Shown piece after piece: positions 23,152-29,185 of a stretch of DNA of 29,185 nt (the stretch's first letter is position 1; the number at the start of each line of letters is the position of its first letter). Source of the DNA: Microtetraspora glauca (GTDB lineage: Bacteria > Actinomycetota > Actinomycetes > Streptomycetales > Streptomycetaceae); contig JOFO01000065.1 in the NCBI GenBank assembly GCA_000721275.1, positions 1-29,185 of the forward strand. Reading direction: 5' to 3'. Both the position numbers and the translations under genes were made by a program. Below the pieces are notes generated by a model. The model was not told where the DNA came from, did not search any database, and worked only from the letters and a program-made list of their open reading frames with translations.

Positions 23152-25359
23152 GTGACAGCAGCAACGCACTCCCCTCTCTTCCCGGGCGTCCCGGAGACCG
23201 CCGACGCGGTGCTCGACGGGCTCGACCCCGAGCAGCGCGAGGTCGCCCTGGCCCTGCGCGGCCCGGTCTGCGTCCTCGCGGGCGCGGGCACCGGCAAGAC
23301 CCGGGCGATCACCCACCGGATCGCGTACGGGGTGCGGTCCGGCGTGCTGCCGCCCGCGAGCGTGCTCGCCGTCACCTTCACCAACCGCGCGGCGGGCGAG
23401 ATGCGCGGCCGGCTCCGCCAGCTCGGCGCGGGCGGGGTGCAGGCCCGCACCTTCCACTCGGCCGCCCTCCGCCAGCTCCAGTTCTTCTGGCCGAAAGCGA
23501 TCGGTGGCCCGCTGCCCCGGCTCGTGGAGCGCAAGGCCCCGCTGGTCGCCGAGGCCGCCGCCCGCTGCCGGCTCCGGCTCGACCGGAACGAGCTGCGGGA
23601 CGTCACCTCCGAGATCGAATGGGCCAAGGTCACCCAGACCGTCCCCGCCGACTACCCGGCGGCCGTCGCGCGCGCCCGCCGCGAGGCCCCCCGGGACCCG
23701 GCCGAGACCGGCAAGCTCTACGCGATGTACGAGCAGCTCAAGGGCGAGCGCTCGGTGATCGACTTCGAGGACGTGCTGCTGCTCACCGTCGGCATCCTCC
23801 AGGACCGGCCCGACATCGCCGAGCAGGTCCGCCGGCAGTACCAGCACTTCGTCGTCGACGAGTACCAGGACGTCTCCCCGCTCCAGCAGCGGCTCCTGGA
23901 GCAGTGGCTGGGCGACCGGGACAGCCTCTGCGTGGTCGGCGACGCCAGCCAGACGATCTACTCCTTCACCGGCGCCACCCCCGACCACCTGCTGGACTTC
24001 CGCGTCCGGCACCCGCACGCCACCGTGGTCAAGCTGGTCCGCGACTACCGCTCCACCCCCCAGGTCGTCCACCTCGCCAACGGCCTCCTCGACCAGGCCA
24101 GCGGCCGGGCCGCCGACCACCGCCTGGAGCTGGTCTCGCAGCGCGAGCGCGGCCCCGAGCCCGTCTACACCGAGTACGCCGACGAGCCCGCCGAGGCCGA
24201 GGGCACCGCCCGCCGGGTCCGCGACCTGATCGCCGCCGGCGTCCCGGCCGGCGAGATCGCCGTCCTCTACCGGATCAACGCCCAGTCGGAGGTCTACGAG
24301 CAGGCCCTCGCCGACGCCGGCGTCCCCTACCAGCTGCGCGGCGCCGAGCGCTACTTCGAGCGCCAGGAGGTGCGGGAGGCGATCGCCGCCCTGCGCGGCG
24401 CGGCCCGCTTCGGGGCGAACGACTCGATCCTCGACGGCGCCGAGGACCTCCCGGCCCAGACGCGAGCGGTGCTTTCCGGCCACGGCTGGAGCACCCGGCC
24501 GCCCGCCGGCTCCGGCGCCGTCCGGGACCGCTGGGAGTCGCTGGCCGCGCTCGCCCGACTCGCCGACGACTTCGCCGCCGCCCGCCCCGGCGCCACCCTC
24601 GCCGACCTGATCGCCGAACTCGACGAGCGGACCGCCGCCCAGCACGCCCCCACCGTCCAGGGCGTCACCCTCGCGTCCCTGCACGCCGCCAAGGGCCTGG
24701 AGTGGGACGCCGTCTTCCTGGTCGGCCTCACCGACGGCATGATGCCGATCACCTACGCCAAGACGGACGAGCAGATCGAGGAGGAGCGCCGGCTCCTGTA
24801 CGTCGGCGTCACCCGCGCCCGCGTCCACCTCACGCTCTCCTGGGCGCTCTCCCGCTCCCCGGGCGGCCGGCCCGGCCGCGTCCCCAGCCGCTTCCTCAAG
24901 GGACTCCGCCCCGGCTCCGGCAGCCGGACCGCCGGGTACGGCGCCACCGGCGGCGGCATCGAGCGCGGCGGCGACCGCGGACCGGCCGCCGCGACCGCCC
25001 GCCGCCGCCCGCGCGGCCCGGTCCGCTGCCGGGTCTGCGGCACCACCCTCACCGAGGCCGGCGCGATGAAACTGCTCCGCTGCGAGGACTGCCCCTCCGA
25101 CATGGACGAGGGCCTGTACGAGCGGCTGCACGCCTGGCGCGACCGGCGCGCCCGGGAGCTCGGCCAGCCCGCGTACTGCGTCTTCACCGAGAAGACGCTC
25201 ATGGCGATCGCCGAGCGGGTCCCCGCGACCCGGGGCGAGCTCGTGGTGATCGCCGGCGTCGGAGCCCGGAAGCTGGACCGCTTCGGAGCCGACGTTCTCG
25301 CCCTCTGCGCGGGCGAAGAGCCAGGTCACGAGGGTGCGGAGGACGAGGAGGACGTCTGA
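23152..25359 (+). CDS. uvrD2: UvrD2-type ATP-dependent DNA helicase with tetracysteine and HRDC domains
   Basis: This 735-residue SF1A helicase has Walker A GAGTGKT (44-50), AVTFTNRAAGEMRGRL, VDEYQDVS with Asp236/Glu237, GDASQTIYSFTG, LHAAKGLEWDAVFLV and YVGVTRARVHLTLSW. After the motor there is a flexible Arg/Gly-rich linker. Next comes a tetracysteine motif (Cys626, Cys629, Cys644, Cys647) and an HRDC domain (about 655-720: YERLHAWRDRRARELG, TEKTLMAIAERVP, VGARKLDRFG). That is the layout of mycobacterial UvrD2. It translocates on single-stranded DNA and unwinds duplexes in repair. GTG 23152 was chosen: the start context (a CAGCAT box 6 nt upstream) looks near-leaderless, and the 16 upstream in-frame residues from 23104 are not family-like. 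It is followed directly by the wblC promoter. Confidence 0.92.
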   Translation: MTAATHSPLFPGVPETADAVLDGLDPEQREVALALRGPVCVLAGAGTGKTRAITHRIAYGVRSGVLPPASVLAVTFTNRAAGEMRGRLRQLGAGGVQARTFHSAALRQLQFFWPKAIGGPLPRLVERKAPLVAEAAARCRLRLDRNELRDVTSEIEWAKVTQTVPADYPAAVARARREAPRDPAETGKLYAMYEQLKGERSVIDFEDVLLLTVGILQDRPDIAEQVRRQYQHFVVDEYQDVSPLQQRLLEQWLGDRDSLCVVGDASQTIYSFTGATPDHLLDFRVRHPHATVVKLVRDYRSTPQVVHLANGLLDQASGRAADHRLELVSQRERGPEPVYTEYADEPAEAEGTARRVRDLIAAGVPAGEIAVLYRINAQSEVYEQALADAGVPYQLRGAERYFERQEVREAIAALRGAARFGANDSILDGAEDLPAQTRAVLSGHGWSTRPPAGSGAVRDRWESLAALARLADDFAAARPGATLADLIAELDERTAAQHAPTVQGVTLASLHAAKGLEWDAVFLVGLTDGMMPITYAKTDEQIEEERRLLYVGVTRARVHLTLSWALSRSPGGRPGRVPSRFLKGLRPGSGSRTAGYGATGGGIERGGDRGPAAATARRRPRGPVRCRVCGTTLTEAGAMKLLRCEDCPSDMDEGLYERLHAWRDRRARELGQPAYCVFTEKTLMAIAERVPATRGELVVIAGVGARKLDRFGADVLALCAGEEPGHEGAEDEEDV

Positions 25360-25370
25360 TCGAAACTCGT

Positions 25371-25412
25371 GGGAAAAATAGTTTGCGCCCGCCCCGTCAA
25401 GCCCCATAGGTT
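25371..25412 (+). promoter_or_regulatory. wblC promoter with AT-rich WhiB7/WblC-type element
   Basis: TTGCGC (25383-25388) and TAGGTT (25407-25412) form a -35/-10 pair with 18-bp spacing. The ten bases GGGAAAAATA (25371-25380) lie directly upstream of the -35 and are strikingly A-rich in this GC-rich DNA. WhiB7-type activators bind such AT-rich blocks beside the -35 through their AT-hook, with the sigma factor. This predicts positive autoregulation of wblC and a start site near 25419. Confidence 0.7.
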
Positions 25413-25469
25413 CTTAACCACGCAACAGCGGCTTCATATGAAGCCCTGTCTCGTGCTGTACTTGTCCAA

Positions 25470-25535
25470 ATGAACATCGAGAGCCCGGCTCGCACCCGAG
25501 CTCTCCGAGACGCCGAGAGGAGGCGATTCCAGTGA
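25470..25535 (+). CDS. wblC leader uORF1 (21 codons)
   Basis: The first ATG in the predicted wblC leader opens a 21-residue Arg/Ala/Glu-rich peptide (MNIESPARTRALRDAERRRFQ). Its TGA stop (25533-25535) overlaps the GTG start of uORF2 (25532-25534) as GTGA, and the uORF2 ribosome binding site lies inside its 3' end. There is no clear ribosome site in front of it. It may feed ribosomes into uORF2 or may be incidental. Confidence 0.4.
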   Translation: MNIESPARTRALRDAERRRFQ

Positions 25536-25864
25536 TCAGCAACATCATCAGCACCAACGTCAGCACCAGCACCGTCGTCAGCACCGCCAAAATGACCGAT
25601 CGCTCGGTCGTCTCCGCCTGCACCCTCGGCCTCTCCGCCGTCGCGCTCCTTGGCAGCGGTCTGCCCGTCACCGGTCTGTCCGGTCGCGGCATGGCCGTCA
25701 TCGAGCGCAGCGAGCGACCGACCAAGGCACGGGTGGCTGAAGAGGGCAAGGCCGGATTCACGGCCTATGGCTTCGCGGCGGCCGGTGCCGGCAAGCAGCA
25801 GACGACGCAGCACCACACGATGTGGGCCTTCCGTGGGCTCGAACCCTGGAGTGATCCAGCCTGA
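25532..25864 (+). CDS. wblC leader uORF2 (110 codons), attenuation ORF
   Basis: This 110-codon ORF lies in the wblC 5' leader. GTG 25532 has a near-perfect AGGAGG (25518-25523) at 8-nt spacing, and third positions are mostly G/C for much of its length, so it is very likely translated. The N-terminus is Ser/Thr/Val/Asn-rich with repeated AGC-ACC (Ser-Thr) codons, followed by a hydrophobic stretch (about 26-50) and a charged, Gln/His-containing end. I recognise no domain. The stop lies 21 nt before an intrinsic terminator that precedes wblC. This matches the known scheme for whiB7/wblC leaders, in which uORF translation allows termination and ribosome stalling by antibiotics permits read-through. 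The peptide itself may also have a role, since it is long for a pure sensor. Confidence 0.65.
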   Translation: MISNIISTNVSTSTVVSTAKMTDRSVVSACTLGLSAVALLGSGLPVTGLSGRGMAVIERSERPTKARVAEEGKAGFTAYGFAAAGAGKQQTTQHHTMWAFRGLEPWSDPA

Positions 25865-25885
25865 CCTGATCAGGCCGGCGCCTTC

Positions 25886-25930
25886 AGGGCCGCGGAACCC
25901 CACCCGGGATCCGCGGCCCTTCTGTTTGTC
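25886..25930 (+). terminator. Transcription attenuator in the wblC leader
   Basis: AGGGCCGCGGA (25886-25896) and its perfect complement (25910-25920) form an 11-bp stem with a 13-nt loop, followed by the T-rich TCTGTTTGTC. It is a canonical intrinsic terminator, 21 nt after the uORF2 stop and about 105 nt before wblC. It faces the only gene downstream, so it must be conditional. Confidence 0.85.
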
Positions 25931-25943
25931 CCCGAACGGGGAC
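25928..25943 (+). other. Small hairpin after the attenuator
   Basis: GTCCCC-GAAC-GGGGAC forms a perfect 6-bp stem with a 4-nt GAAC loop immediately after the T-tract of the attenuator. It might stabilise the 5' end of read-through RNA or assist termination. No direct evidence for a role. Confidence 0.4.
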
Positions 25944-26035
25944 GGCGGAGCGAAGGGGCCTCGGAACACGAGACACCCGGTACCAGCCGAAGACCCGGCC
26001 CACCGGCCGGAACGACCAGACGAGGAAAGACACCC

Positions 26036-26404
26036 GTGCAACTCGAAGCGCACGCCCCGTCCGTACCGCCTTCCGAAACGATCCCCCCGTCCGGCCTCAC
26101 GGAGGACCACACCTTGACCCCCCTGACATCGCTCACCGCGCTCGACGACGCCATCGAGAACCTCGGCGTCCCCGTCCCGTGCCGTGCCTACGACCCGGAG
26201 GTCTTCTTCGCCGAGTCCCCGGCGGACGTCGAGTACGCCAAGTCCCTCTGCAAGACCTGCCCGCTGGTCGCGGCCTGCCTCGCCGGCGCCAAGGAGCGCC
26301 GCGAGCCCTGGGGCGTCTGGGGCGGCGAGCTGTTCGTCCAGGGCGTGGTCGTCGCCCGCAAGCGGCCCCGCGGCCGCCCGCGCAAGAACCCGGTCGCGGC
26401 ATGA
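26036..26404 (+). CDS. wblC: WblC/WhiB7 transcription factor (Fe-S, AT-hook)
   Basis: This 122-residue WhiB-family regulator activates intrinsic resistance to ribosome-targeting antibiotics. The four Fe-S ligands are Cys49, Cys72, Cys75 and Cys81 (C-x22-C-x2-C-x5-C). The sigma-factor contact turn EPWGVWGGE is at 90-98. The C-terminal AT-hook RGRPRKNP at 112-119 is diagnostic of WhiB7/WblC among Wbl proteins. The GTG at 26036 has GAGGA about 9 nt upstream. An internal TTG at 26114 with GGAGG 8 nt upstream would give a shorter protein close in size to mycobacterial WhiB7, so two forms are possible. Regulation is visible upstream: an AT-rich promoter element, two uORFs and an attenuator. It is preceded by uvrD2 as in mycobacteria. 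Confidence 0.95.
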   Translation: MQLEAHAPSVPPSETIPPSGLTEDHTLTPLTSLTALDDAIENLGVPVPCRAYDPEVFFAESPADVEYAKSLCKTCPLVAACLAGAKERREPWGVWGGELFVQGVVVARKRPRGRPRKNPVAA

Positions 26405-26496
26405 CCGCCCCCACCTGGGAGGCACCCCACAAGGCCCCCAGGCGAACCGGAACGATCGACCATCCCCTCACGCACGATCCCCAGAAGCAGGCCCCG

Positions 26497-26760
26497 ATGA
26501 CCACGTCCGCCACCGAGCCCACTCGCTCCGCTACCCCCGACTTCACCCCCGCCGGCGCCTCCGCGCTGCGTCAGAACAGGACCCGCGACATGCAACTCAT
26601 CCCAGAAGCCCTGGCCCGTGCCCATATGCACGAGCGACAGCGTGAGGCCGAGGCGGAACGTCAGGCCGTGCGCCTGATCGCCGCCCGGCGCATGCAGCGC
26701 CGCGCCGAGCGCGTCTCGCTGCGCGCCCGCCGCGCGCTGGCCATGGCCGTCATGCACTGA
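26497..26760 (+). CDS. Small basic hypothetical protein downstream of wblC
   Basis: This 87-residue protein is strongly basic and helical: NRTRDMQLIPEALARAHM, then a long Arg/Ala/Glu-rich amphipathic stretch with RRMQRRAERVSLRARRALAM near the end, probably a single helix or coiled coil. It may bind nucleic acid or be a small partner protein, but I recognise no characterised family. The start is uncertain. ATG 26497 was used because the segment from here looks protein-like. An in-frame ATG at 26401 overlaps the wblC stop as ATGA and would add 32 residues (119 in total) with G/C at about 26 of 31 third positions. Either way it is most likely co-transcribed with wblC and followed by a strong terminator. 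Confidence 0.72.
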   Translation: MTTSATEPTRSATPDFTPAGASALRQNRTRDMQLIPEALARAHMHERQREAEAERQAVRLIAARRMQRRAERVSLRARRALAMAVMH

Positions 26761-26778
26761 GCGCCCCACCAGGCGTCC

Positions 26779-26814
26779 CCGCGGGGGCCGGTCCGAACGG
26801 ACCGGCCCCCGCGG
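26779..26814 (+). terminator. Strong hairpin terminator of the wblC unit
   Basis: CCGCGGGGGCCGGTCC (26779-26794) and its perfect complement (26799-26814) form a 16-bp stem with a GAAC tetraloop, starting 18 bp after the small basic protein. There is no T-run, as is usual in Streptomyces. Confidence 0.88.
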
Positions 26815-26846
26815 TGCGTTGCCCCGCCGCGACCGCCCCGCCGGGC

Positions 26847-26852
26847 TATCGT
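26847..26852 (+). promoter_or_regulatory. -10 box (TATCGT) placed for a leaderless small gene
   Basis: TATCGT is followed by exactly 7 nt and ATG at 26860, the leaderless arrangement also seen at 16746 and 20119. It starts 33 bp after the preceding terminator, so the Cys-rich gene should be an independent unit. No clear -35. Confidence 0.5.
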
Positions 26853-26859
26853 CACGAGG

Positions 26860-27042
26860 ATGAACGAGCCCCGCGCCGGGGAGGAGCCCGTGGCCTGCGC
26901 ACGCTGCGGCAGGACCGCCGACATCCTCCCCCTCACCTGGACCTGCTCCGTCGAGAACGGCCGCCGCCAGTACTTCTGCGACGAGTGCGCCCGCGCCCAC
27001 ATCCGGGCCATCGAGAGCCGCCTCGACTCCTCCTGGTGGTGA
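26860..27042 (+). CDS. Small Cys-rich zinc-ribbon-like protein
   Basis: This 60-residue protein has five cysteines: CARC (Cys13, Cys16), Cys29, and CDEC (Cys40, Cys43). The two CxxC knuckles 24 residues apart suggest a treble-clef or zinc-ribbon fold. It ends in an Arg-rich helix and the unusual tail DSSWW. No known function; small zinc ribbons of this size often act as adaptors or nucleic-acid binders. ATG 26860 fits a leaderless mRNA. Its stop lies only 15 bp from the stop of the convergent ABC1 gene, with no good hairpin between, so the two transcripts probably overlap. Confidence 0.75.
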   Translation: MNEPRAGEEPVACARCGRTADILPLTWTCSVENGRRQYFCDECARAHIRAIESRLDSSWW

Positions 27043-27057
27043 CCGGGCCCCCGGCCC

Positions 27058-28428
27058 TCAGGCCGCCGGGTCCCCGTCGAACCCCGGCAGCCAGGCCGAC
27101 AGTTCGTCCCGCAGCCGGACCGTCGCGTTCAGCTGGCAGAGCACCCCGATCGTGGACAGCGTCACGCGGTGGATCAGCAGATACGACGGCGGCAGGTTCA
27201 GCTGCCGCCCCAGCTGGTGCGCCGGGGAACGCGGATCGGCGATCCGGGCCGCCTGCGTCCGCAGCCAGCCCCGGGTGAAGACGAAGGACTCCGCCGCCGC
27301 CGGCTCGATGATCGGCAGCAGGTAGTCCAGGACCTCGTCCGGGTCCAGCGCCACCGACTCCTTCACGAAACCCTCCTGGCGCAGCACCCCGTACACCGGC
27401 TCCGCCTCACCGGCCAGCGCCATCCGCAGACAGGTCCCGATCATCTCCGGAAGACCGCCCGGCAGCCGGTCCACCGTCCCGAAGTCCAGCACCCCGAGCC
27501 GCCACCCCGCAGGACCGCCGCCGTCCCCGCCGCCGTCCCCGGCGGCATCGCCGGACGGCAGCAGCCGGAAGTTCCCCGGATGCGGATCGGCGTGCAGCAG
27601 CCCCGTCCGCGCCGGACCCGAGAACAGGAACCGGGCCAGCAGCTGACCGGCCCGGTCCCGCTGCTCCTGACTGCCGTCCGCGATCACCTCCGCGAGCGGC
27701 ACGCCGTCCATCCACTCCGTCACCAGCACCTGCTCCGCCTGGTGCACCACCGCCGGGACCACCACGTCCGGATCGTCCGCGAAGACCTCGGCGTGCTCCC
27801 GCTGCGCCCGCGCCTCCAGCGCGTAGTCCAGCTCCTCCGTCACCCGCTCCCGCAGCTCCGAGATCAGCGGCTTCACCTCGATCCCCGGCACCAGCGGCCC
27901 CAGCAGCCGGGCGAACCGGCTCAGCTGCGCCAGGTCCGACAGCAGCGCCTCCCCGGCCCCCGGGTACTGCACCTTCACCGCGACCTCGCGCCCGTCGTGC
28001 CACACCGCCCGGTGCACCTGCCCGATCGACGCGGCCGCTGCCGGCTTGTCCTCGAACTCCAGGAACAGCTCCCGCCATTCCGCCCCGAGCCGCTCCTCCA
28101 GGACCCCGTGCACCGTCCGCACCGGCATCGGCGGCGCCGCCTCCTGAAGCTTCGTCAGCGCCGCCCGGTACGGGCCCGCCACCTCCTCCGGCAGCGCCGA
28201 CTCGAAGACCGACAGCGCCTGGCCGAACTTCATGGCCCCGCCCTTGAGCTCCCCGAGCACCTTGAACAGCTGCTCCGCCGTGCGCTCCTGGAGCTCCCGG
28301 GCGACGAACTCGGCGGACTTGCCGCCGATCCGTTTGCCCAGGCCCCAGGTCGCGCGGCCCGCGAAGCCCAGCGGCAACGCGGCCAACTTGGCGGTCCGGG
28401 TGACCGCCTTCCGGGGAAGATCAGACAT
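27058..28428 (-). CDS. ABC1/UbiB-family atypical protein kinase
   Basis: This 456-residue protein of the ABC1/ADCK/UbiB family has all family marks. The KxGQ motif lies in GGAMKFGQALS (Lys67, Gly69, Gln70). The Ala-rich loop AAAASIGQVHRA starts near 130. It also has the ATP-binding Lys152 in VAVKVQYPG, ELDYALEARAQ, the catalytic loop HADPHPGN with Asp281 and Asn286, and LDFGTVD with Asp315. A Gly/Asp-rich insert (about 298-306) precedes the DFG strand. Members usually support isoprenoid-quinone or lipid metabolism with ATPase activity. The mycobacterial neighbour of whiB7 is of this family and belongs to the antibiotic-response regulon as I recall. ATG 28428 has GGAGG about 7 nt upstream. It overlaps the upstream ThiF-like gene by 8 nt, so the two are translated together. 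Confidence 0.9.
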   Translation of the reverse strand: MSDLPRKAVTRTAKLAALPLGFAGRATWGLGKRIGGKSAEFVARELQERTAEQLFKVLGELKGGAMKFGQALSVFESALPEEVAGPYRAALTKLQEAAPPMPVRTVHGVLEERLGAEWRELFLEFEDKPAAAASIGQVHRAVWHDGREVAVKVQYPGAGEALLSDLAQLSRFARLLGPLVPGIEVKPLISELRERVTEELDYALEARAQREHAEVFADDPDVVVPAVVHQAEQVLVTEWMDGVPLAEVIADGSQEQRDRAGQLLARFLFSGPARTGLLHADPHPGNFRLLPSGDAAGDGGGDGGGPAGWRLGVLDFGTVDRLPGGLPEMIGTCLRMALAGEAEPVYGVLRQEGFVKESVALDPDEVLDYLLPIIEPAAAESFVFTRGWLRTQAARIADPRSPAHQLGRQLNLPPSYLLIHRVTLSTIGVLCQLNATVRLRDELSAWLPGFDGDPAA

Positions 28429-29185
28429 GCGCCCCTCCAATTCCCAGACTGCCGTGCCGCGCAGGGCTGCGCCCCGCCATTGTGGACCGCGCCTCCCCGG
28501 CTGCCGAGACGCCCGCCCCCACCCTGCCGCGCGCGGCACCGCAGGGACAGGCCGGGTGGGGCACCAACCTCTCGGACCGCCACCCCAGGGCCGGCGCCGC
28601 CGCCTCCCAGCGCACCCCGGTACTCGCCGGCAGCTCCCCGTCCAGGAACGCCAGCGCGTGCCCCGCCGCGAGCCCCGCCACCGCCGCCGCCAGCGCCACG
28701 TCGCACGCCGGCAGCGGATGCGGCGCCCCCGAGCGCCACTGCGCCAGCAGCCGCGGCCACGCCGGGTCCCGGTCCGTCGCCTCCTCCTGGAGGCACCGCG
28801 CGCACGCCGTCCCGCCCGGCAGCACCAGCGGCCCCACCACGCCCGTCGCCTCCAGCACCCCCGCGTACAGGTGCGGCGTCCCCGCCGCCATCCACGGCTC
28901 CGCCGCCACCGGATCCGGCACCCGCACCCCCAGCCCGTCCCGCGGCGCCACCACCACGAGCGACACCGGCACCCCGCCCGCACCCGGCCCCGCCCCGGCC
29001 CGCCGGCCCGCCCGCCGCACCGCCACCGGACCGCGCGCCCAGCGCGCCACCAGCCGTCGCGCCGCCGCGACCCGCCGCTCGCCGACCGCCTCCGCCGGCA
29101 GCCCGCCCGGCGCCGTCTCCCACGGCTCCACCCGCCCGCCGTCCACCACCTCCACCTCGCCCACCCCGGCCGCCGCGAGCAGCGC
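28421..29185 (-). CDS. ThiF/E1-like adenylyltransferase-fold protein (5' partial)
   Basis: The frame is open to the window edge, so the start is outside; 254 residues are visible. The first visible residues read ALLAAAGVGEVEVVDGGRVEPW, the second half of the ThiF/E1 Rossmann nucleotide-binding unit, comparable to AAAGVGTLGIVEFDEV in MoeZ. The Asn/Arg residues that bind ATP in true E1 enzymes are not obvious (ETAPGG replaces SNLQRQ), so adenylating activity is doubtful. A CARC pair and a C-terminal CPCG supply four cysteines for zinc. This CxxC...CxC pattern recalls E1-like partner proteins of azole-peptide (TOMM) cyclodehydratases. After CPCG there is a low-complexity tail. GTG 29164 is internal, not the start. 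It overlaps the ABC1 gene by 8 nt. Confidence 0.75.
   Translation of the reverse strand, partial: ALLAAAGVGEVEVVDGGRVEPWETAPGGLPAEAVGERRVAAARRLVARWARGPVAVRRAGRRAGAGPGAGGVPVSLVVVAPRDGLGVRVPDPVAAEPWMAAGTPHLYAGVLEATGVVGPLVLPGGTACARCLQEEATDRDPAWPRLLAQWRSGAPHPLPACDVALAAAVAGLAAGHALAFLDGELPASTGVRWEAAAPALGWRSERLVPHPACPCGAARGRVGAGVSAAGEARSTMAGRSPARHGSLGIGGAHV

Noticed and set aside
23026..25407. 793-codon minus-strand frame opposite uvrD2
   Set aside because: Antisense shadow without motifs; uvrD2 is complete on the plus strand.
1..29185. CRISPR array, insertion sequence, tRNA, prophage or attachment site
   Set aside because: I found no regularly spaced repeats, transposase or integrase motifs, tRNA-like cloverleaf or att duplications. 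The repeats present are short local ones.

Overview
The window looks like chromosomal DNA of a Streptomyces or close relative. GC is very high with strong G/C bias at third codon positions, and GTG starts are common. Several starts sit about 7 nt after a TANNNT -10 box, as in actinobacterial leaderless transcripts. The gene set includes wblC/whiB7, mycoredoxin, adnAB, uvrD2 and moeZ. From memory, the order ATL protein - adnA - adnB - nudC - mycoredoxin - uvrD2 - whiB7 - ABC1 kinase resembles the mycobacterial whiB7-adnAB neighbourhood, so this appears to be an old conserved core block. I see no mobile element, CRISPR array, tRNA or rRNA.

Layout. 1-4.4 kb (+): end of a multi-pass membrane protein, a 17-codon ORF overlapping an NAD-dependent epimerase, a spherulin-4-like protein, and moeZ (E1-rhodanese fusion), closed by a strong bidirectional hairpin. 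4.4-10.5 kb (-): two tandem secreted lipoprotein peptidases of the tripeptidyl-aminopeptidase type, and a 905-residue membrane protein with a degenerate kinase-like domain and a flippase-like domain. 10.5-20.1 kb (+): an alkyltransferase-like protein, then the helicase-nuclease genes adnA and adnB, separated by two paralogous secreted proteins, one of which has lost its lipobox. 20.1-22.6 kb (+): an M20 dipeptidase and nudC. Mycoredoxin is convergent to nudC and divergent from uvrD2, and has a SigR-type promoter.

25.36-26.8 kb: uvrD2 is followed by the wblC unit. It has a promoter with an AT-rich block next to the -35, a leader of about 600 nt with two overlapping upstream ORFs (21 and 110 codons), an intrinsic terminator placed as an attenuator, then wblC and a small basic protein. 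26.8-29.2 kb: a small Cys-rich protein (+) converges on an ABC1-kinase gene (-). That gene overlaps an upstream ThiF/E1-like gene that runs off the window.

Themes: double-strand-break processing and DNA repair (ATL, AdnAB, UvrD2), nucleotide quality control (NudC), thiol redox (mycoredoxin, SigR-type promoter), sulfur transfer (MoeZ) and ribosome-antibiotic response (WblC). The least explained parts are the two-ORF wblC leader, the secreted pair inside adnAB, the pseudokinase-flippase fusion, the ThiF-ABC1 pair, and a 12-bp palindrome found five times, four of them in and around adnA.
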